A stretch of DNA of 5,634 nt from Deltaproteobacteria bacterium. GTDB taxonomy: Bacteria; Myxococcota_A; UBA9160; SZUA-336. The DNA lies in assembly GCA_030673955.1 (NCBI GenBank), contig DAOVBF010000096.1, positions 1 to 5,634 of the forward strand, read 5' to 3'. Position 1 is the first letter of the stretch. The number at the start of each line of letters is the position of its first letter. Below are positions 1 to 5,634 of the stretch, in pieces. A program made the position numbers and the translations under genes. Below the pieces are notes generated by a model. The model did no database searches and was not told the origin of the DNA. It saw only the letters and a list, made by a program, of their open reading frames with translations.

Positions 1-1
1 G

Positions 2-229
2 GCCAGGACTCGCGAAGACGCACAGGCGCGCAGGAACGCCATCATGAACGAGGTGGAGGCCGAGGAGCGAGGCACTCTGGACGCGGCCCGCGCGGAGAGC
101 GCTCAGACGCTCGGAGCGGTTCGCAGCGCGGTTGCGGAGGAGATCAGCGAAGCACGCACAGCACTCCGAGCGGAGGCGCAAGCCCTCTCCAGGGAGGCCG
201 CAGCCAGGATCCTGGGGAGGGCTCTGTGA
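2..229 (+). CDS. F1Fo ATP synthase b/b'-type subunit, C-terminal part (5'-truncated by window edge)
   Basis: The open frame runs in from the left edge and ends in TGA at 227-229, leaving 75 residues. The ATG at 44 is internal and is not a credible start, because the same frame is open and similar in character upstream of it. The fragment is almost wholly charged and alanine-rich helix (runs such as EVEAEERG and EEISEARTALRAEA) and ends in ARILGRAL, which resembles the usual C-terminus of b-type stator subunits that binds delta/F1. The membrane helix would lie upstream of the window. Because a second complete b gene follows, this one is probably b' (called atpF', atpG' or atpX in various genomes). 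Which paralogue is b and which b' cannot be settled without the N-terminus. It would form the peripheral stalk as a b/b' dimer in the cytoplasmic membrane. Confidence 0.85.
   Translation, partial: ARTREDAQARRNAIMNEVEAEERGTLDAARAESAQTLGAVRSAVAEEISEARTALRAEAQALSREAAARILGRAL
214..220 (+). promoter_or_regulatory. Ribosome binding site for atpF inside the upstream b' gene
   Basis: GGGGAGG lies 5 bases before the GTG at 226. It sits within the last codons of the upstream b-type gene. Together with the GTGA overlap, it supports the GTG as the true start of atpF and suggests translational coupling. Confidence 0.6.
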
Positions 230-795
230 GCTGCGCCGTGCTCGGGATCGCCTGGGTCCTCTTGCTGACTGCGAGTCCCGCCCTCGCGGCTGGCGGCGGC
301 GAGGCCGAGGGGGGTAGGGGCTGGTTGGTGCTCGGGCTTCAGGTCCTAAACACTGCTGTGTTGCTGCTGGTCTTGATCCGCCTCGCACGCCGGCCGGTCA
401 AGAGTTTCCTGCTCCAGCGGAGTCATACCATCCGCCGCGACATCGAGGCGGCGGAGACTCGGCTGCGCGAGGCGGAGGCCGAGATCGAGCGGCTCCGCCA
501 ACGCCTGGCGCGCTTCGAAGACGAGGCAGGCGAGATCATTGCCCGAAGCGCGGAGCAGGCAGAGGCGGAGCGTCAGCGCCGTCTCGAGCGTGCGACGGAA
601 AGCGCTGCACGCATCCAGCGTGAGGCTCGCACACTTGCCGATCAAGAGGTGGCCCGCGCTCGGGATGAGCTCCGCCGAGAGGTCGCGGAGCTCGCGACCT
701 CCCTCGCGAGCGCGCTCCTTCGGGCGGAGATCCGGCCCGAGGACGACCGGCGCCTGGTCTCCGAGTATGCGGAGCAGATCGGGGCAGAGTCGTGA
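226..795 (+). CDS. atpF: F1Fo ATP synthase subunit b (peripheral stalk), with signal-peptide-like N-terminus
   Basis: This 189-residue protein is the membrane-anchored stator arm that holds the alpha3beta3 head against the turning rotor. Residues 1-21 are hydrophobic and end in PALA before AGGG, like a type I signal peptidase site. A Gly/Glu-rich linker follows (22-32), then a second hydrophobic helix at about 33-53 and a basic RRPVK stop-transfer. The rest (about 60-185) is a long charged coiled coil rich in Arg, Glu and Ala. This is the usual b plan with an added signal-like segment; b subunits without it are typically about 155-170 residues. The GTG start overlaps the upstream stop (GTGA at 226-229) and is preceded by GGGGAGG. 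Its own TGA (793-795) overlaps the atpH start. Family assignment is firm. Cleavage of the N-terminus is an inference. Confidence 0.93.
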   Translation: MSCAVLGIAWVLLLTASPALAAGGGEAEGGRGWLVLGLQVLNTAVLLLVLIRLARRPVKSFLLQRSHTIRRDIEAAETRLREAEAEIERLRQRLARFEDEAGEIIARSAEQAEAERQRRLERATESAARIQREARTLADQEVARARDELRREVAELATSLASALLRAEIRPEDDRRLVSEYAEQIGAES

Positions 796-1343
796 CGCGG
801 GGAGGATCCATCGCCCGCCGCTACGCTCGTGCGCTGTTCGCGATTGGGTGCGAGGAAGGCGACGCGCGCGCGCTCCTCGAGGAGGTGGAGACGTTGACAG
901 AACAGATCCTCGAGGATCCGGCGCTTCGGCGCGTGCTCTTTGCTCCGATCCATCCCCGTGCCGAGCGCCAGGGGGTGCTTGCCGAGGTCGCGCAGCGTCT
1001 GGGACTCTCGGCGGAGGTGCGGGCTTTCGCCGCGCTTCTCGTGGAGGAGAATCGCACCCCGGTCATGCCCGCGATTCTGGATGCGCTTCGACAGATGGTG
1101 GAGCAGCAGGAGGGGCGCGTTGTGGCCGAGGTGCGCGTGGCCCGTGAGCTCAGCGCCGAGGAGCTGGAGCGCGTGACGGAGGCGCTCTCGCGGCGGGTGG
1201 GGGCCTCGGTGCGGGTGTCGGTTACGGTTGACGAGCGGATCCTTGGCGGGGTCGTCGCCCGCGTCGGGGATCTGCTGCTGGACGGAAGTGTGCAAACGCA
1301 ACTCGCCTCCCTGGCGGGGAGCCTGCTACGGGGATTGGCATGA
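792..1343 (+). CDS. atpH: F1Fo ATP synthase subunit delta (OSCP)
   Basis: The 183-residue protein is the clamp joining the top of the alpha3beta3 head to the C-termini of the b/b' stalk on the cytoplasmic side. Residues 9-16 (RRYARALF) are the conserved start of the N-terminal six-helix domain. The C-terminal domain carries [10 protein letters not shown] at 151-160 and LDGSVQTQL at 163-171, the signature region of delta/OSCP. Length is normal for the family. The GTG start at 792 overlaps the atpF stop (GTGA) and puts the RRYARALF motif at its usual distance from the N-terminus. Only a weak GGGG-type Shine-Dalgarno precedes it, so coupling to atpF translation is likely. The TGA overlaps the atpA ATG. 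Confidence 0.95.
   Translation: MTRGGSIARRYARALFAIGCEEGDARALLEEVETLTEQILEDPALRRVLFAPIHPRAERQGVLAEVAQRLGLSAEVRAFAALLVEENRTPVMPAILDALRQMVEQQEGRVVAEVRVARELSAEELERVTEALSRRVGASVRVSVTVDERILGGVVARVGDLLLDGSVQTQLASLAGSLLRGLA
1330..1334 (+). promoter_or_regulatory. Weak ribosome binding site for atpA
   Basis: GGGGA lies 5 bases before the ATG at 1340, inside the end of atpH. It is short, so initiation is probably helped by the ATGA overlap with the atpH stop. Confidence 0.4.
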
Positions 1344-2755
1344 AGCTTAAGGCAGCGGAGATCAGTGACATTATCCGAAGGCAGATCCGTGAGTATGACC
1401 GCGAGATCGACGTGGCGGAAACGGGAACCGTGCTTTCCGTCGGTGACGGGATCGCCCGCGTGTATGGACTCGAGCAGGTCATGGCGGGCGAGCTCGTCGA
1501 GCTCCCGGGCGGGATCCACGGGCTGGTGCTGAACCTCGAGGAGGACAACGTCGGCATCGCCATCATGGGCGAGGACATCCACATCCGCGAGGGCGACGTA
1601 GTCCGACGGACGGGACGGATCATCGAGGTGCCGGTCGGCGAAGCGCTCCTCGGGCGCGTGGTGAATGCGCTCGGCCATCCCCTGGACGGCAAGGGCCCGA
1701 TCGAGGGAACGGAGCGCAAGCTGGTCGACATCAAGGCCCCCGGGATCGTAAAGCGGAGGCCCGTGCGGGAGCCTCTCCACACCGGGATCAAGGCAATCGA
1801 TGCGATGACCCCGATCGGACGGGGTCAGCGAGAGCTGATCATCGGGGATCGCCAGGTCGGAAAGACCGCGATCGCCATCGACACGATCATCAACCAGCGC
1901 GACACGGATATGAACTGTATCTACGTCGCGATCGGCCAGAAGCAGTCCACCGTTGCCATGGTGGTCGACAAGCTCCGTGAGTTCGGGGCGATGGACTACA
2001 CGACCGTCGTCGCGGCCAGCGCATCGGATCCTGCGCCGCTTCAGTTCATCGCACCGTACGCCGGTTGCACGATGGGGGAGTGGTTCCGCGACAACGGTCG
2101 GCACGCCTGCATCATCTACGACGATCTCTCCAAGCAGGCGGCCGCGTACCGGCAGCTCGCGCTCCTTCTGCGTCGGCCTCCCGGGCGCGAGGCCTTCCCG
2201 GGAGACGTTTTTTATCTGCACTCCCGGCTGCTCGAGCGAGCGGCCAAGATGAGCGACGAACACGGCGGGGGGAGCCTCACGGCCTTGCCCATCATCGAGA
2301 CCCAGGCGGGAGACGTTTCCGGCTACATCCCGACAAACGTCATCTCGATCACGGACGGTCAGATCTACCTGGAGACGGACCTCTTCAACGCCGGACAGCG
2401 GCCGGGCATGAACGCAGGGATCTCCGTATCGCGCGTGGGCGGAAACGCGCAGGTCAAAGCGATGCGTAAGGTCGCGGGCGGGCTGTGGGTGACCCTGGCG
2501 CAGTACCGGGAGGTGGAGGCCTTCGCGCAGTTCGGGAGCGATCTCGATCGGGCGACACAGGAGCAGCTCGCGAACGGAGAGCGCCTCAACATGGTTTTGC
2601 GCCAGCCGCAGTACCAGCCTCTCGCGATCGAGAAACAGATCGTACAGATCTACGCAGCGACGCCGCAGGAGGGTCGTGCAGGCTGGGTGCGGAACCTGCC
2701 GGTGGGGGATGTGCCGCGGTTTGTTCAGGAGATGACCGTGTTCCTCGACTCGTAG
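1340..2755 (+). CDS. atpA: F1Fo ATP synthase subunit alpha, frame interrupted by in-frame TAG at codon 472
   Basis: Alpha is the non-catalytic nucleotide-binding subunit of the F1 hexamer and supplies the arginine finger to the beta catalytic sites. The 471 residues up to the TAG contain the beta-barrel domain (about 25-95), the P-loop GDRQVGKT at 169-176, a Walker B region ending IIYDD at 258-262, the QYQPL segment near 424-428, and SRVGG at 364-368, whose R365 corresponds to the arginine finger. The ATG at 1340 overlaps the atpH stop (ATGA) and gives a family-typical N-terminus. The frame ends at TAG 2753-2755, about 40 residues short of a normal alpha. Translation of the following bases in the same frame restores the missing C-terminal helices (separate entry), giving 512 residues if the TAG is read through. 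All visible catalytic-core motifs are intact. A loop at about 438-455 is some five residues longer than in common alphas. Confidence 0.95.
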   Translation: MKLKAAEISDIIRRQIREYDREIDVAETGTVLSVGDGIARVYGLEQVMAGELVELPGGIHGLVLNLEEDNVGIAIMGEDIHIREGDVVRRTGRIIEVPVGEALLGRVVNALGHPLDGKGPIEGTERKLVDIKAPGIVKRRPVREPLHTGIKAIDAMTPIGRGQRELIIGDRQVGKTAIAIDTIINQRDTDMNCIYVAIGQKQSTVAMVVDKLREFGAMDYTTVVAASASDPAPLQFIAPYAGCTMGEWFRDNGRHACIIYDDLSKQAAAYRQLALLLRRPPGREAFPGDVFYLHSRLLERAAKMSDEHGGGSLTALPIIETQAGDVSGYIPTNVISITDGQIYLETDLFNAGQRPGMNAGISVSRVGGNAQVKAMRKVAGGLWVTLAQYREVEAFAQFGSDLDRATQEQLANGERLNMVLRQPQYQPLAIEKQIVQIYAATPQEGRAGWVRNLPVGDVPRFVQEMTVFLDS

Positions 2756-2878
2756 CACCCGCAGATCCTCGAGGAAATCCGGACGACGCAGGAGCTGTCG
2801 GATGAGCTCCGTCCCAAGCTCGACGCGGCCCTCGATGCTTTCGCCGAAATCTTCGAGCCCAGCCGGGCCAGCGAGTAA
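2753..2878 (+). other. In-frame TAG plus orphaned C-terminal coding segment of atpA
   Basis: After the TAG at 2753-2755 the atpA frame continues for 40 codons to TAA at 2876-2878. The translation begins HPQILEEIRTT, continues ELSDELRPKLDAALDAF and ends EPSRASE. This matches the expected end of alpha, where bacterial proteins commonly read 'FL..HPEILE.IR.T..L.DE...KL' or similar. The segment has no in-frame ATG, GTG or TTG, so it cannot be restarted as its own gene and no separate ORF is called here. The TAG sits at a variable position just before HP and differs by one base from AAG (Lys), CAG (Gln) or GAG (Glu). Its good match to the family argues that the segment is translated, or was until very recently. 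Confidence 0.9.
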
Positions 2879-2890
2879 GCGGGGCGGCTC

Positions 2891-3748
2891 ATGCCCCAGA
2901 ATCTCCGCGACATACGCAAGCGCATCGGCGGGATCCAGAAGACGCAGCAGATCACCCGCGCGATGAAGATGGTCTCAGCCGCGAAGCTCAATCGGGCGAT
3001 CAATGCGGTCGTGGCGGCCCGTCCCTACGCGGGGAAGATCCGCGAGGTGCTGGGAGCGGTGTCGAGCGGGCTCGATGAGGAAGTGCACCCTCTGCTGGCT
3101 GTCCGGGAGCCGCCCCGTCGTCTGGAGGTGGTCGTGTTCGTCAGCGACCGCGGACTCTGCGGTGCGTTCAACGGAAACATCATCAAGCGGGCGGAGGAGA
3201 TCATCGTTCGACGCAAGCCCGAGCTGGAGGCGGTGACGATCGTGCCCGTGGGACGGAAGGCCGTCGATTACTTCCGGCGGCGCGGCTACGGGGAGATTCC
3301 CCGCTCGTGGACCGGGATCAGCAGGGTCACCCAGGACATCGCAGGGGAGATGGCGGGGTTCCTGATGGAGCGTTATCGCGAGGAGCAGGTCGATGAGGTG
3401 GTGCTCGTGTACAGCGAGTTCATGTCCGCGCTCACGCAGAAGCCGACGGAGCAGACACTCCTTCCGGTTCGCCCCGAGGTGCCGGGAGAGGGGGTCCGCT
3501 ACGAGATGGAGCCGGATCCCGAGCGACTGCTCGGACTCCTGGTCACCCGTGCGGTCGAGTTTACGATTTTTCGTGCGCTGCTCGAGACCCAGGCAGGCGA
3601 GCACGGCGCACGGATGACCGCGATGGAAAGCGCGACGAACAACACCGAAGAGCTGATTCGTACTCTGACGCTCGACTACAACAAGGCTCGCCAGGCCGCC
3701 ATCACCGCGGAGCTGGTCGAGATCGTGAGCGGCGCCGAGGCGCTCTAG
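2891..3748 (+). CDS. atpG: F1Fo ATP synthase subunit gamma (central shaft)
   Basis: Gamma is the rotating shaft inside the alpha3beta3 head and couples proton-driven c-ring rotation to catalysis. The 285-residue protein begins with the classic N-terminal helix (NLRDIRKRIGGIQKTQQIT at 4-22, then AMKMVSAAKL at 24-33). The Rossmann-like middle domain carries SDRGLCGAFN at 85-94. The C-terminal helix contains HGARMTAMESATNN at 238-251 and ends in QAAITAELVEIVSGAEAL. Length is standard, and there is no chloroplast-type regulatory cysteine insertion. The ATG at 2891 follows GGGGCGG (2881-2887) at only 3 bases, a poor Shine-Dalgarno, but the N-terminus is in family register. It lies 12 bases after the TAA that ends the orphaned atpA tail. 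It ends in TAG at the expected family C-terminus. Confidence 0.97.
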   Translation: MPQNLRDIRKRIGGIQKTQQITRAMKMVSAAKLNRAINAVVAARPYAGKIREVLGAVSSGLDEEVHPLLAVREPPRRLEVVVFVSDRGLCGAFNGNIIKRAEEIIVRRKPELEAVTIVPVGRKAVDYFRRRGYGEIPRSWTGISRVTQDIAGEMAGFLMERYREEQVDEVVLVYSEFMSALTQKPTEQTLLPVRPEVPGEGVRYEMEPDPERLLGLLVTRAVEFTIFRALLETQAGEHGARMTAMESATNNTEELIRTLTLDYNKARQAAITAELVEIVSGAEAL

Positions 3749-5179
<1,431 letters not shown>

Positions 5180-5184
5180 CACGC

Positions 5185-5583
5185 GTGCCCTTCAAGCTTG
5201 TGGTCGTCACGCCGGAGCGGGTGGTCAGCGACGAGGCCGTCGACCATGTCGTCGTGCCGGGCGTGGAGGGGGAGTTCGGGGTGCTCCCCGCGCACGAGAC
5301 TTTTCTGTCAGCGCTCGACGCGGGCATCGTCCGTTACGACGTCGGTGGCCGCACACAGCGGCTCGCCGTCTCGGCCGGCTTCGCAGAGGTGACCGGGGAG
5401 CACGTCACCGTGCTTGCCCGGACCGCCGAGCGGGTGGAGGAGATTGACGGTGAGCGCGCGACGGCGGCCCGCGCCCGGGCCGAGCAGGCCCTTCAGCAGG
5501 CCAGTGTTTCTCTAGAAGAGCACGCCCGCTTGAATGCTGCGCTGGCGCGCGCGATGGCGAGGCTCGACGTCCTCGGGAAGTAG
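5185..5583 (+). CDS. atpC: F1Fo ATP synthase subunit epsilon
   Basis: Epsilon binds gamma at the foot of the shaft, touches the c-ring and, in many bacteria, inhibits ATP hydrolysis. The 132-residue protein opens with KLVVVTPERVV, typical of the N-terminal beta-sandwich (about 1-85). It carries PGVEGEFGVLPAH at 25-37, the best-conserved epsilon motif, and the strand region ending GEHVTVLA. Residues 88-132 form the two-helix C-terminal domain, rich in Ala, Arg and Glu. IDGERA at 87-92 fits the I(L)DxxRA pattern linked to ATP binding in Bacillus epsilon. The GTG start at 5185 is 5 bases after the atpD TAG, with GGAGGG upstream. Length is normal. The TAG at 5581-5583 is at the expected end. Confidence 0.95.
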   Translation: MPFKLVVVTPERVVSDEAVDHVVVPGVEGEFGVLPAHETFLSALDAGIVRYDVGGRTQRLAVSAGFAEVTGEHVTVLARTAERVEEIDGERATAARARAEQALQQASVSLEEHARLNAALARAMARLDVLGK

Positions 5584-5634
5584 TCCGGGGGGGCCCGATC
5601 CTTCGCGACGGAGTTTGCCCCTGTCGTTCAGATG

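Noticed and set aside
44..229. ATG at 44 as the start of a small 61-residue gene
   Set aside because: The same frame is open to the left edge with matching charged-helix character, and a b-type subunit needs an upstream membrane helix. The ATG is an internal methionine of a truncated gene.
821..2758. 645-codon open frame on the minus strand across atpH and atpA
   Set aside because: It lies wholly antisense to two well-supported genes, its translation is low-complexity (rich in Arg, Ser, His, Asp and Leu) with no recognisable domain, and long antisense frames are expected in GC-rich coding DNA.
2756..2878. Segment after the atpA TAG as an independent small gene or plain intergenic spacer
   Set aside because: It has no ATG, GTG or TTG in its open frame, and its translation matches the alpha C-terminus, so it is better treated as part of atpA.
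5584..5634. Transcription terminator or next gene after atpC
   Set aside because: The 51 bases contain a G7 run and a GGGCCC palindrome but no stem followed by a T tract. The ATG at 5632 touches the window edge without a convincing Shine-Dalgarno, so neither can be supported.

Overview
The window is one strand-consistent, tightly packed operon for the F-type (F1Fo) ATP synthase, transcribed left to right. In order it holds the 3' end of a b/b'-type stator gene, a second b subunit (atpF), delta (atpH), alpha (atpA), gamma (atpG), beta (atpD) and epsilon (atpC). All of F1 and the peripheral stalk are present. The membrane rotor and channel genes (c and a) are not in the window and must lie upstream or elsewhere.

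The DNA is GC-rich, and GC-ending codons and GTG starts are common. Two consecutive b-type genes, the second with a cleavable-looking signal peptide before its membrane helix, followed directly by delta-alpha-gamma-beta-epsilon, resemble the operons of Deltaproteobacteria-like lineages (Desulfobacterota, Myxococcota and relatives). That placement is an inference from gene order and protein style. It is not a firm taxonomic call.

Layout: b' fragment (2-229), b (226-795) and delta (792-1343) are linked by 4-base GTGA stop/start overlaps, and delta joins alpha (1340) by an ATGA overlap. Beta and epsilon follow short gaps with recognisable Shine-Dalgarno sequences. The last 51 bases hold no gene or terminator that I can defend.

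The one real anomaly is in atpA. Its reading frame stops at a TAG at codon 472 (2753-2755), yet the next 40 codons in the same frame (2756-2875) encode the expected C-terminal helices of the alpha subunit and end in TAA at 2876-2878, 12 bases before atpG. With the TAG read as an amino acid, alpha would be 512 residues, the normal length. The same TAG triplet ends gamma, beta and epsilon exactly where those proteins should end, so wholesale UAG reassignment is unlikely. Sequencing or assembly error, a recent nonsense mutation, or site-specific readthrough remain possible.

Apart from that codon, the genes form a standard machine: alpha3beta3 catalytic hexamer, gamma-epsilon central shaft, and b/b'-delta stator. 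I see no mobile element, CRISPR array, RNA gene or unrelated accessory system.
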